Shown one piece after another: positions 43,171 to 54,789 of a DNA stretch of 64,000 bases. A program made the translations under genes and the position numbers. Origin of the DNA: Lichenostomus cassidix (Eukaryota; Chordata; Aves; Passeriformes; Meliphagidae); contig CM039211.1 in assembly GCA_008360975.2 (NCBI GenBank), positions 266,038 to 330,037 on the forward strand, given 5' to 3'. The notes beneath the pieces are model-generated. The model was not told the DNA's origin. It was given only the letters and a program-made list of their open reading frames with translations, and ran no database searches. Within the stretch, counting starts at the first letter, position 1. The number at the start of each line of letters is the position of its first letter.

Positions 43171-43604
43171 TTACAATGAAACAGAGGGAGAAAATGTGGC
43201 AAAACAGATGTGAGGATACTCTGGGTGTGTGATAAAATGCTCTAAATCAGTGCTGTCTAGGTACATCGTCAGCAAAAATAATTTGTTAATAACTTAACAC
43301 CATCCATGAAAGATGAATGACACTTTCCCCTTGTTTTGGAAGTGCAAGATGTCCTTATTCCTGAGAAGTTTTGCCCTTCAGCACCTCCAACACTCACAAT
43401 AAATAAAAAGCTTAGGTACTACCCATTGTCACCATGAATGAAACCAGCCATGCCCTGGTGACAGCCTTTGCAAAGTCTTCCCTCCTCCTGTCCCCACATC
43501 TCACAAACAGAACCATCCCCTTCCTGCCCAAAGTGAGCCTGAGGTGAGTGAGGGCTTCAGGAACTCAGGAGGCTGCAATACCACCACAGGTAGGAAGGTT
43601 TTGG

Positions 43605-45285
43605 AAAGCTTTTTATGAAGCATCAGTAAACTCTGGATTTGCCAGTCTTCCCCTGGAATAATGTTCTACTCATGAATGATCTTGGAGGACACTGTGCCTC
43701 CAGCTCACACAGATTTCACTGTCAAGTTTGGGTTTTTTCTTGGCTTGAATAGGGGAAAGTGAAAATTGTAATGTTTAGAGTGAAATTTCAGCTTTGGTGT
43801 AGCTGGATTTGCACCATTATTTGCTTTGCAAAGTAGAGTAAAAGCTTCACATTCCCAACAGAAGCTAACTGGCAGCCCACACAGAGAGCTGAAGGAGGCC
43901 CAGGTGGGCTTGCTGCATGCTGGTCCAAGGGGAAAGTTGGAACCAAATCCCCTTTTCTTGCAGATTGAGCCTCTGTGTCTTGCTGTCTCCAGGGCAGTCT
44001 GGGGTAAGACATGCTAACCCAGCCAGGAACTGTGGATATGTGAGTTCTGACAGCGACCTGCTTCTCCAGAGTGAGGGACAAGGCCAGCCCCAAAGCCAGT
44101 GCTGAAAGGTGTTCTTGGTGCTGGAACAGGCCAGGCTGGCCTTGTGCAGGGATGGCCTGCAAAGGGGACCTTCCCACCTTGGGCTGCTGGCAAAGGGCAG
44201 CTGGTGGCCTTCCAGCAAATGCTTCTTTTGTCCAGCTCTTGCAAATGTTCCAGCCAGCATCAATTCCTGCTGCTCACACCAGCCCCTTTCCAAGCAGGAG
44301 GAGTTTTGTGGAGGCAGCCTGACAGCTTAGTGGCAGGAGAATAAAAGACTCAGCTGCATGTTGCAAAAACAGGAAAAGCAGATCCTCCTGCAGCAGCAGG
44401 TTGGAGAGTCCCACGTCCCCTCAGCATCGTGATGTCACTGTCACTGTCCTGTACCCTCTGTGCCCTGAGCCCAGGAAATGTCACCCTTTGGCACCACCAG
44501 TGACAAGATTTCTGCTTTGGCCAGACACTGCATTGTCTCCAGGCTCCCCTGGGCTCTGTCCAGCCCAGACAGCTCCAGCCCTGGGGCAGCTCTCTCCCAA
44601 GCAGGAGAGCACAGCCCGCTTTGGTGCAGCTTCTCTTCAGCTCACGGTGCCAGGAGCTGCTTTGTGTGGGGTGAAGCCCCACGGCTGCACTGCTGCTGGG
44701 GCAGAGTGCAGGGACAGCACAGGGACAGAGGCCAGCCCTGGGCACAGGTCACTGCAGGGTCCCTCAGCTTCACGGAGTACAGACAGTTCTGGAGACAACA
44801 AAAGCCCAGAAAATCTGCACAACTGGCAACCAGGGGGATACAAAGGAGCCTGTGGGCAGACTTTGAGAAGAAAACCTATAAAAGCAAACTCAGGTGGACC
44901 TGAGGCCAGGTTGGCAGGAAGGGCTTACCAACATCAATGGGTTCCTCCTCCCAGCGAAGAGGAGGAAATCCCAACCAAATCCATCTCAGACCTCCCAGCA
45001 AGAGACCCAGGACACCGAGGGCTCCCGTGAGCCCCAGACTCTGGCTGTGAGCTGTGGCTCCTGGGAAAGCATTTGAAGGGCCAGCAGAGCACAGAGAGGT
45101 GCTGGGGGTGTTTCTGTATTCCCTTCTCACTGCACTGCTGGGGCTTTTCAGCATCAGTTCATCCCAGGGCTGTGTGAGTGGCACAAGTGCCCCACATGTA
45201 ACAACATTGTCGTATGTCAATAAAATTCCTGCACATACTCATAGCCGAAATGCGTGACATTTTACCAGGCATCTCCTTTTTCTTT
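43605..45285. other. Non-coding stretch, with 815 bp absent from copy B
   Basis: Positions 44132-44955 have no counterpart at the matching place in B (about 25195), and the whole block is missing from copy A. Short open frames exist but none shows a domain or conserved frame. Confidence 0.5.
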
Positions 45286-45499
45286 TTGAAATCAATCAAT
45301 TTAAAGGGTGTGATGGTGATTTATTTGATTTAGACATTTATTATAAGCATACTGAGGTAAGAGTTGGCACTAAATTTTGAGCCAATACCATAATTATAGA
45401 AAGCACTCCCTAATGAAGTCAAGAATTATCTATTGTTTTCATGTTTGCACATGATATTTGAGTTGCCTTTCACTTATTCCAATACAACAGAGAATATTC

Positions 45500-46680
45500 C
45501 AAATCTTTTTAGCATTTATCTACAATGTGCAGCAATCTTTTCATTTAAACCTTACCTGCTCTTTGAGACCAAAATATATAAACACTGCTGATCAACAAAA
45601 ATACCCAACAAATCAACAAACAAATTGTAGACAACATGATACTGAAGTTCTAGGTAAAACACATCTGTGAGGAGCCAATTTGGTTTTGATTTGTCTCAAC
45701 ACTGACTGTCAGATGCCTGTGAGGGAGGGATTGCACATGTGCCACTTGCAGCAGGCAGCTAGGAGAGGATGGCTGAAAGCCTTGTCTCTGGGGAGACTTT
45801 GCCTGGCAACCATTTCTTGTCTCACATGGACAGGCAGTCAGCAGGGGACAACCAAGGACACTGTACCCTGCAGAGACATTCTCCGGCCAGATGGTGAAAG
45901 GTCTCTCCATCACTGGACTGCAGGGAAATGCTGGACTGGGCCAAGGGACTCCTGTCAGCAGGCAGACCTTGGGAAGGGCCAGGGGCTATAAAGTAACTGT
46001 GTCACAAACTCGTGGGCTTGGTGACTCTGGGCCTTTTTCATGTCTTGTCTTTAGTGGCTTTGGAGCTGTGGCTTTGTGCTTGGGGCCTTTTGTGTCCTGT
46101 CTTTTGGGCTTTTTGAGTCTGGGGGCCTTTTGTGTCTTGTGGTTTTACTTTGGTTCCAGCCTCCTGAAGTCTGTTTCAGTTCTCAGATACAACATTGTCC
46201 CAGTAGACATAATTTCACCCTAGACCATCGGTTTGAAAAGGACTCCTTGCAGTTCCCCATAGTGGAACACGACAAGTGGCCATGCAGAGAGTGGAAGAGA
46301 CATTGGAGCATTGATAAACCATCCTGTGACAAGACCAGCTGCCCTTGCCGCCCTCTCTGTCTTTGCCATCTGCTGCCCTGGGTCTGTGCAGCTGCAGATT
46401 TCCTGTGGGAAGAGGTGCTGCTGCCATGGCCCTCAGCCTCAGGCTGTGCCCCACAGGACATGGGTGCCACAGTGGGCCATGAGGGGAAGGGCAAAGGCAC
46501 CAGGAGGCTGAGGAAGCACTGCCCAGAGACTGTGTGAGGAAAAAACAACCAATTATATATTTATTTCCTAACTAAAGAGTTGAAAGAGCATTGCTACTCC
46601 TACTGGCGGGGAGGCCTCTTGCAGGGGTGGGGAGATTCCTCAGGCTCAGGGGCTCTTCGCTTTGGGGGATGCGGAGGATG
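45500..46680 (+). other. Block R, copy C, ORF with early stop
   Basis: TATAAAG at 45987-45993. ATG 46040 is followed by TAG at 46052-46054, then an open frame to 46537. It shares the early stop with copy B, so A differs from both. Confidence 0.7.
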
Positions 46681-48645
46681 GCTTCCCTTCCCTTCCCTTC
46701 CATTCCCTTCCCTTCCCAAAGCTCTCCTTCCCCTCCTTAATTTTCGTTCCTTTCCCTAAGCTTCCCTCAGTTTCCCTTCCCTAAGCTTCACTTCCCTAAG
46801 CTTCCCTTCCCTTCCCTAAGCTTCCCTTCCATTCCCTAAGCTTCCCTTCCCCTCCATAATTTTTCCTTCCTTTCCCTCTTCCCAAAGCTTCCCTTCCCTT
46901 CCCTTCCCTTCCCTTCCCAAAGCTTCCCTTCCCTTCCCTTCCCAGTTTCCCTTCCCAAAGCTTCCCTTCCCAAAGCTTCCCTTCCCTTCCCAAAGCTTCC
47001 CTTCCCTTCCCAAAGCTTCCCTTCCCAAACCTTCCCTTCCGTTCCCAAAGCTTCCCTTCCCTTCCCAAAGCTTCCCTTCCCAAAGCTTCCCTTCCCAATG
47101 CTTCCCTTCCCAATGCTTCCCTTCCCAAAGCTTCCCTTCTCAAAGCTTCCCTTCCCTTCCCTTCCCTTCCCTTCCCTTCCCTTCCCTTCCCTTCCCTTCC
47201 CTTCCCTTCCCTTCCCAAAGCTTCCCAAAGCTTCCCAAAACTTCCCTTCACAAAGCTTCCCTTCCCTTCCCTTCCCTTCCCTTCCCTTCCCAAAGCTTCC
47301 CTTCCCAAAGCTTCCCAAAGCTTCCCTTCCCAAAGCTTCCCTTCCCTTCCCAAAGCTTCCCTTCCCTTCCCAAAGCTTCCCTTCCCAAAGTTTCCCTTCC
47401 CAAAGTTTCCCTTCCTTTCTCTCCCTTCCCAAAGCTTCCCAAAGCTTCCCAAAGCTTCCCAAAGCTTCCCAAAGCTTCCCAAAGCTTCCCTTCCCTTCTC
47501 TAATCTTTCCTTCCCCTCCTTAATTTTTCTTCCTTTCCCTAAGCTTCCCTCAGTTTCCCTTTCCTCAGTTTACCTTCACTAAGCTTCCCGTCCCTAAGCT
47601 TCCCTTCCCTAAGCTTTCCTTCCCTTCCCTAAGCCTCCCTTCCATTCCCTAAGCTTCCCTTCCCCTCCATAATTTTTCCTTTCTTTCCCTAAGCTTCCCT
47701 CAGTTTCCCTTCCCAAAGCTTACCTTCCGAAAGCTTCCCTTCCCAAAGCTTCCCTTCCCAAAGCTTACCAAAGCTTCCCAAAGCTTCCCAAAGCTTCCCA
47801 AAGCTTCCCTTCCCAAAGCTTCCCTTCCCAAAGCTTCCCAAAGCTTCCCTTCCCAAAGCTTCCCTTCCCAAAGCTTCCCTTCCCAAAGCTTCCCAAAGCT
47901 TCCCTTCCCAAAGCTTCCCTTCCCAAAGCTTCCCAAAGCTTCCCTTCCCAAAGCTTCCCAAAGCTTCCCTTCCCAAAGCTTCCCTTCCCAAAGCTTCCCT
48001 TCCCAAAGCTTCCCTTCCCAAAGCTTCCCAAAGCTTCCCTAAGCTTCCCTTCCCAAAGCTTCCCTTCCCTTCCCAAAGCTTCCCTTCCCGAAGCTTCCCT
48101 TCCCTTCCCTAAGCCTCCCTTCCAATCCCTAAGATTCCCTTCCCCTCCATAATTTTTCCTTCCTTTCCCTAAACTTCCCTCAGTTTCCCTTCCCAAAGCT
48201 TCCCTTCCCTTCCCAAAGCTTCCCTTCCCAAACCTTCCCTTCCCAAACCTTCCCTTCCCTTCCCAAACCTTCCCAAACCTTCCCAAACCTTCCCAAACCT
48301 TCCCTTCCATCCCCTTCCCAAAGCTTCCCAAAGCTTCCCAAAGCTTCCCAAAGCTTCCCTTCCCAAAGCTTCCCATCCCTTCCCTTCCCTTCCAAAGCTT
48401 CCCAAAGCTTCCCAAAGCTTCCCAAAGCTTCCCTTCCCAAAGCTTCCCTTCCCAATGCTTCCCTAAGCTTCCCTTCCCTTCCCAAAGATTCCCAAAGCTT
48501 CCCTTCCCTTCCCAAAGCTTCCCAAAGCTTCCCTTCCCAAAGCTTCCCTTCCCTTCCCAAAGCTTCCTTTCACTTAGCTTCCCGAAGCTTCCCTTCCCAA
48601 AGTTTCCCTTCCCTTCCCTAAGCTTCCCTTCCCTTCCCTAAACTT
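46681..48645 (-). repeat. TTCCC satellite array 6
   Basis: Mirror-position equivalent of array 4 but three times longer and mostly AAAGCTTCCC decamers. It contains three internal copies of a segment (taatttttccttcctttccc and neighbours; 46855, 47520, 48150), which shows a higher-order repeat of about 650 bp. Confidence 0.95.
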
Positions 48646-48682
48646 CAGTTCCAAGCTCTGTGCCCAAGCCTTGGCCGCAGAC

Positions 48683-49323
48683 ATGGCCGAAGATGGCCAG
48701 CCTTGTGCCCAGCAGGGGCCTGGCTCTCTCAGCACTGCAGGCACCCAGAGGGGAGCAGAGGCAGCGCCTGCCCTGCCCAGCACCTCTCCTGCCCCGGGCA
48801 GCCCCATGGCGGCCCAGCAGGCACACTCTGGTGCTGCAGAAGAGGAGGTGGAGGAGGAAGGAGGAAGGAGGAAGGAGGAGGAGGAAGGAGGAAGGAGGAG
48901 ACCCACAAAACTCTGGCTGCACAGGGAGAAAAGGCCCCAGGTTCTCCTGCTTTCATTGAGGAGGTGCCCTCGGCAGGGACACAGAGCCCTGTTCCTGCCC
49001 CACACAGCCCCCCAGAGGAGCCAGCCAGAGGAGCAGAGGCACCTGGAGCCCAGCATGTGCCCCGAGAAGGCAGTAACTACCAAGAACAATCAGACTGGGA
49101 AGAGTACACTGGCCAAGAGCTTTCTGGAGAGCTAGACTCCATTGCCCAGGAGGTGTTCAAAGGTACCAAAGGGAAGAGACCATCGGTGCAGTCCGGCTGG
49201 GAGGACACCAGTGACCAAGAGGTGGCATGGGACGGCTGGCAAGATGCAAGCGTCCAGGGCGTGGGACCCAAGGCTTGCAGCGGGAGCACGACGAGCGGCA
49301 AGAGGACAAGTGGGACGATGTGA
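48683..49323 (+). pseudogene. U5 module M1, frameshifted
   Basis: The N-terminal half starts at ATG 48683. The compound GGAGGAA stretch is 34 bp longer than in U6, which leaves the C-terminal half (ending 49323) in another frame. Confidence 0.65.
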
Positions 49324-49527
49324 GCCTCCCGGAACTCCTTGAGAAAGAAGCAGAGGCCAGGGAGCAAAGACCAGTAGTTCTTTCAATAGGTGAGCTCCCC
49401 ATGTCCGTCTCCTTAGAGGCTGGGGTTGACCTCCTGTCACTAGAGTCGGGCACCCAAGTGCCCCAGGAGAGCCGCCGTGGCAGCAGCAAGCATCTCCCGG
49501 GACTCGTCTGTGCCGCAGGTGTGAGCC

Positions 49528-49890
49528 ATGGAGCAGGACAAGGCAAGGCCCAAGTCGCAGTCCCCCAGCCCCTGGCCTGCCCCGCTGGGAGCCCAGGCCA
49601 GCAGCGAGCAGCAGCAGCAGGAGGCAGAGAGGGGTTCGGTCGTGGCACAGCGAGAGACCGAGGAGGGAGCCTTGGCTGGGGAGCTGGAGCTTCCCCAGTG
49701 GGACCATGGGGAAGAGGCAGAGATCTCCCCTGGAGAAATACAGCAAGAAGAGAGCCCAGGGGCAGCCTGTGCTGAGCCGCGGCTGATCCAGGAAATCTCC
49801 AGCTGGGAAGATGCAAGCGTCCAGGCCATGGGGCCCAAAGCTTGCAGAGGGAGGATGGCGAGTGGGAAGACAACGAGTGAGACGATGTGA
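49528..49890 (+). CDS. U5 M2: 120-residue ORF
   Basis: Open, same limits as the other copies, here on the plus strand. GRMASGK near the end as in U7. Confidence 0.45.
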   Translation: MEQDKARPKSQSPSPWPAPLGAQASSEQQQQEAERGSVVAQRETEEGALAGELELPQWDHGEEAEISPGEIQQEESPGAACAEPRLIQEISSWEDASVQAMGPKACRGRMASGKTTSETM

Positions 49891-50494
49891 GCCTCCTGGA
49901 ACTTGTCGAGGAAGAAGCAGAGGCCAGGGAGCAAAGAGCAGTGGTTTTGACAATAGGTGGGCCCACCGCCAGAGGATCGGTGCCCGCGGCCAGCCCCGGG
50001 CCGGGCCTGCAGATGGTGGCCGAGCCAGAGTGCCCGGCACCATGAGGGAGCTGCACGGGCGGCCTTGGCCTGGCCGTGGCCCTGCGGCCTGAGCCGGCCC
50101 CAGCTGCTTCCAAGCATCCCCAGGGCTGTCCCCAAGGCCAAGTGGTGCCCAAGAGTGTGGTGGCCCAAAAGCAGCACCCGTGGGGGTGCTTTGGTGCCTG
50201 TGCCTGAAGTAAGGAGCAAAGGAGATTTTGCTTAGAAGACCTGGTCCACTCGCAATTCCATCCAAAAGCCAGCAGTTTCTCACAGGCATTTCGCATCATT
50301 TGAAGAAGCGGGTCACAACAAGGGGCTGGAAGCCTTTCCTTTTGCCTTGCCTTTTCTGTCCCGGGGCTGCTCCTCGCCACTTGCGCTGCCTGCGCCTGTT
50401 GCAGGGGGGCCGAGGGTGGCCCTTTGCCACACGGGCGCCTTGTGTCAGGGCCCTTGCTCTGTGATGCGGGGCGTGACAGGGCCAAAGGCCCTTG

Positions 50495-50516
50495 TGACAT
50501 CAGAGAGCCCCGCCCT
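50495..50516 (+). promoter_or_regulatory. CRE-like octamer and GC box upstream of U5 M3
   Basis: TGACATCA at 50495-50502 followed by ccccgccc at 50508-50515. Confidence 0.35.
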
Positions 50517-50880
50517 GGCTGAGGGAATCCAAGGGGCACTGCAGGGCCCTGCCGTGGCCAGTGCCAGGAGAGCCGCCGTGGCAGCAGCAAGCAGCTCCCG
50601 GGACTCGTCTGTGCCGCAGGTGTGAGCCACGGAGGAGAACAAGGCAAGGCCCAACTCCCAGCCCCCCAGCCTCTTGGCCAGCTGCCTGGAGGAGCAGGCC
50701 CTCAGCGGGCAGTGCCTGGGGGCTATGGGCAGCTCAGTCCTGCCGCTGTCAGAGACTGAGGACGAGGAGGAAGGGGCCTTTGTCCCCATGCACCCAGATT
50801 GGGAATAGCATGTGGAGGAAGAGCTTTCCCCACAGGCAGATGGCAGCGGCCGAGAGCTTTGCCTGGGGGAAGAAGCGACC

Positions 50881-51309
50881 ATGAGAGATTTTCAGCTAGG
50901 GCAGGCGGAAATGACAATTCAGCAAGTGTTCCCCTGGGGAGCTGTGAGACACCAGGAGTGGCAGCAGTGGGAGGGAGGCGTGACAGTGCAGTGGGCAGAT
51001 GGGACACAGCAGCAGCTGTGCCAGTGGGCACAAAGTGTCACAGTGCAGGAGCTGTACCACTGGCACGAAGAGGAGGAGGACAGATGCCCAGAGTCGTCCC
51101 CGTGGGAAGAAGAGGAGCCAGGTGTAGAGGTGTGCCAGTGCGAAGGGGAGGGATTCCAGGAAGTGTCTCCTTTGGAAAAAGCTGTGCCAGGCCATGTGCA
51201 CACACAGGCATGGGAAGAGGACGAGAGAGAGCCTGATTTGTCCGAAGCAGGAGACAAGAACCACCAGGAGCTATCCCAAGAGGACAGTGTCCAAGGGGTG
51301 TCCCGTTAG
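50881..51309 (+). CDS. U5 M3: tryptophan-rich 142-residue ORF
   Basis: ATG at 50881, stop at 51307. PESSPWEEE replaces PELSPWEEE. An in-frame TAG lies at 50806-50808, and the paralogous upstream segment starts with ACG at 50629. Confidence 0.5.
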   Translation: MRDFQLGQAEMTIQQVFPWGAVRHQEWQQWEGGVTVQWADGTQQQLCQWAQSVTVQELYHWHEEEEDRCPESSPWEEEEPGVEVCQCEGEGFQEVSPLEKAVPGHVHTQAWEEDEREPDLSEAGDKNHQELSQEDSVQGVSR

Positions 51310-51340
51310 GAAAAAGACAGGCCTGAGGCAAAGCTGTTGA

Positions 51341-52087
51341 GGGGGGAAGAAAGCATGAGCAGCCCGGCAGGACTGTCCCACCAGGGAGAAGGTGTCAGTG
51401 CCAAGCTCTGGGCCCAAGCCTTGGCCGCAGAGAAGGACGAGGATGGCCAGCCTTGTGCCCAGCAGGGGCCTGGCTCTCTCAGCACTGCAGGCACCCAGGG
51501 CACAGCAGAGGCAGCGGGCAGCCTCGGACAGCCCCACGGCGGCCCAGGTGGCAGAGGCTGCTGCCACAGCCGGAGCTGCTGAAGAGGATGAGGAGCAGGA
51601 GGACGAGCAGGAGCAGGAGGAGCCCCGCGAACCTCTTGCTGCTCAGGGGATAAAGGCCCCAGGTTCTCTTGCTCTTAGTGAGGAGGTGCCATCGGCAGGG
51701 ACACAGAGCCCTGTCCCTGCCCCACACAGCCCCCCAGGCTGCAGCCAGCCACAGGATCAGAGGCACCTGGAGCCCAGCATGTGCCCCGAGAAGGCAGTAA
51801 CTACCAAGAACAATGGGACTGGGAAGAGTACACTGGCCAAGAGCTTTCTGGAGAGCAAGGCTCCATTGCCTAGGAGGTGTCCAAAGGCATCAAAGAGAAC
51901 AGACCGTCGGTGCAGTCCGGCTGGCATGGGATGGCTGGGAAGATGGCAGTGTCCAGGCCGTGGGGCCCAAGGCCTTGTGCTGGGAGAACGACAAGAGGGA
52001 TGAGGACGTTGGCGGATATCTTGAGCTCGCAGGACTTCCTGAAGAGACCAGCGGATCCAGGAGGAAAGGCGATAGTTTTCTGTGGGT
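51341..52087 (+). pseudogene. U5 module M4, frameshifted
   Basis: Full-length M4 with the Glu-rich stretch. The 3' end is altered (gttggcggatatcttgagctcgc) compared with other units, so the DYVSLLELLE segment is lost. Confidence 0.6.
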
Positions 52088-52089
52088 GA

Positions 52090-52391
52090 GCTCACTTTTG
52101 TTAGTCAGCTAAATTGGGACCTGGCTCGAGAGCCTCTCACTAGTGTCACACCCCCGACTGCCGCTCTGGGCCGCACTTGCCCTTCTGGAAGCCCGAGCCA
52201 CCGTGGCACACGCGGCCTGTCCCGCCCTGGCCAGGCAGGTGCCCGAGGCAGGGCCCGAGAGCCTGCAGCCTGCCCTGCACAGCCCCCCAAGCCCCGGGGC
52301 AGCCCAGCCAGGAGCCCAGGCCCTCAGGCAGCAGCCGATTCCCCACAAGAAGTGTGCCTCGCACTTCAGGTGGGAGCCGAGAGGGCTGTGA
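52090..52391 (+). pseudogene. U5 module M5, start lost
   Basis: The usual ctcaccATGtccttc start is replaced by ctcacttttgttag. The frame is open from about 52143 to the normal stop at 52389. Confidence 0.55.
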
Positions 52392-52437
52392 GGCTGTTCT
52401 GCTGCTCCTGCCCAGTGACACCACTGGAGGTCTCTTT

Positions 52438-53019
52438 ACATCCTTTCCTTTCCTTTCCTTTCCTTTCCTTTCCTTTCCTTTCCTTTCCTTTCCTTTCCTT
52501 TCCTTTCCTTTCCTTTCCTTTCCTTTCCTTTCCTTTCCTTTCCTTTCCTTTCCTTTCCTTCTTACTCTTTACTTTTTTCTTACTCCTTTCTTTTTTCTTT
52601 TCTTGTTTCTTTTCTTTTTTCTTTCTTTTTCCTTTCCTTTCCTTTCCTTTCCTTTCCTTTCCTTTCCTTTCCCCTTTCCTTTCCTTTCCTTTCCTTTCCT
52701 TTCCTTTCTTCTTACTCTTTTCTTTTTTCTTACTCCTTTCTTTTTTCTTACTCCTTTCTTTTCTTTCTCTTTCCTTTTCTTTTCATTTTTTCTTTTCTCT
52801 TCTCTTTACACTTTTCTTCTTTTTTCTTTTAATTTTTTTATCTTTTCCTTTCTTTTTTTTCTTCTCCATTCGTATCATTTTTTCCTTTCCTTTCTTTTCT
52901 ATCCATAAATATCACTCTTTTCTTTCTTTACAATTCTTTTCATTTGGTTCTTTACCTTTTTTCTTCCCTTTCTTTTTTCTTTTCCCTTTCGTCCCTTCCA
53001 TTCTTTTCTTTTATTTTAC
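52438..53019 (-). repeat. TTTCC array and T-rich transition
   Basis: Inverted counterpart of the GGAAA array plus A-rich transition, with a second TTTCC array (52625-52708) not seen in the B copy. Confidence 0.9.
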
Positions 53020-53286
53020 CTTCTCCTTCCCTTCCCATCCCGCAGCTTCCCTTCCCAAAGTTTCCCTTCCCGATGCTTCCCTTCCCGAAGCTTCCCTAAG
53101 CTTCCCAAAGCTTCCCTTCCCATGCTTCCCTAAGCTTCCCCAAGCTTCCCTAAGCTTTCCTTCCCTAACCTTCCCTTCCCTTCCCTTCCCTTCCCTTCCC
53201 TTCCCTTCCCTTCCCTTCCCTTCCCTCACTTCCCTCAAACTTCCCTTCACTTCCCTCAAACTTCCCTTCCCTCAAATTCCCTTCCC
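53020..53286 (-). repeat. TTCCC satellite, contig C end
   Basis: Degenerate TTCCC units with AAACTTCCCT variants, cut by the gap. Confidence 0.9.
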
Positions 53287-53786
53287 NNNNNNNNNNNNNN
53301 NNNNNNNNNNNNNNNNNNNNNNNNNNNNNNNNNNNNNNNNNNNNNNNNNNNNNNNNNNNNNNNNNNNNNNNNNNNNNNNNNNNNNNNNNNNNNNNNNNNN
53401 NNNNNNNNNNNNNNNNNNNNNNNNNNNNNNNNNNNNNNNNNNNNNNNNNNNNNNNNNNNNNNNNNNNNNNNNNNNNNNNNNNNNNNNNNNNNNNNNNNNN
53501 NNNNNNNNNNNNNNNNNNNNNNNNNNNNNNNNNNNNNNNNNNNNNNNNNNNNNNNNNNNNNNNNNNNNNNNNNNNNNNNNNNNNNNNNNNNNNNNNNNNN
53601 NNNNNNNNNNNNNNNNNNNNNNNNNNNNNNNNNNNNNNNNNNNNNNNNNNNNNNNNNNNNNNNNNNNNNNNNNNNNNNNNNNNNNNNNNNNNNNNNNNNN
53701 NNNNNNNNNNNNNNNNNNNNNNNNNNNNNNNNNNNNNNNNNNNNNNNNNNNNNNNNNNNNNNNNNNNNNNNNNNNNNNNNNNNNNN
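53287..53786. other. Assembly gap, exactly 500 N, at second orientation switch
   Basis: U5 on the left reads plus, U6 on the right reads minus. The satellite strand also flips across the gap. Confidence 0.99.
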
Positions 53787-54540
53787 AAGGGAAGTTTCAA
53801 GGAAGTTTCAGGGAAGGGAAGTTTCAGGGAAGGGAAGGGAAGTTTCAGGGAAGTTTCAGGGAAGTTTCAGGGAAGGGAAGTTTCAGGGAAGGGAAGTTTC
53901 AGGGAAGGGAAGTTCCAGGGAAGGGAAGTTTCAGGGAAGGGAAGGGAAGGGAAGTTTCAGGGAAGGGATGTTTTAGGGAAGGGAAGTTTCAGGGATGTTT
54001 CAGGGAAGTTTCAGGGAAGTTTCAGGGAAGGGAAGTTTCAGGGAAGTTTAAATGAAGGGAAGTTTCAGGGAAGTTTCAGGGAAGGGATGTTTCAGGGAAG
54101 TTTCAGGGAAGTTTCAGGGAAGTTTCAGGGAAGGGAAGTTTCAGGGAAGGGAAGTTTCAGGGAAGGGAAGTTTCAGGGAAGTTTCAGGGAAGTTTCAGGG
54201 AAGGGAAGTTTCAGGGAAGGGAAGTTTCAGGGAAGGGAAGGGAAGTTTCAGGGAAGTTTCAGGGAAGGGAAGTTTCAGGGAAGTTTCAGGGAAGTTTCAG
54301 GGAAGTTTCAGGGAAGTTTCAGGGAAGGGAAGTTTCAGGGAAGGGAAGTTTCAGGGAAGGGAAGGGAAGGGAGGTTTCAGGGAAGGGAAGGGAAGGGATG
54401 TTTTAGGGAAGGGATGTTTCAGGGAAGGGAAGTTTCAGGGAAGGGAAGTTTCAGGGAAGGGAAGTTTCAGGGAAGTTTCAGGGAAGTTTCAGGGAAGCTT
54501 CAGGGAAGCTTCAGGGAAGGGAAGCTTCAGGGAAGGGAAG
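53787..54540 (+). repeat. 11-bp GGGAAGTTTCA satellite, second array
   Basis: Nearly identical in unit order to 33941-34600, so the two are copies or the same locus. The last units become GGGAAGCTTCA (54495-54545), whose GAAGCTTC is a perfect palindromic GAAnnTTC. Confidence 0.9.
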
Positions 54541-54789
54541 CTTCAGGGAAGGGAAGGGAAGGGAAGGGAAGGGAAGGGAAGGGAAGGGAAGGGAAGGGAA
54601 GGGAAGGGAAGGGAAGGGAAGGGAAGGGAAGGGAAGTTTCAGGGAAGGGAAGGGAAGGGAAGCTTGGGGAAGCTTAGGTACAGAAAGCTTAGGGACGCTT
54701 CGGGAAGCTTAGGGAAGCATCGGGAAGCTTCGGGAAGGGAAGCATTGGGAAGGGAAACTGTGGGAAGGGAAACTTCGGGATGGGAAGGG
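54541..54789 (+). repeat. GGGAA array and degenerate tail
   Basis: About twenty GGGAA units, then decayed AAGCTT-containing units to the A-rich transition. Confidence 0.9.

Noticed and set aside
44401..45030. 209-codon ORF in the C-only segment
   Set aside because: Absent from copies A and B, no domain and no splice or promoter context; treated as chance.
45500..46200. Solo LTR of an endogenous retrovirus for block R
   Set aside because: It has a TATA box and polyadenylation signal, but no TG...CA ends with target-site duplication and no retroviral coding sequence nearby were visible.
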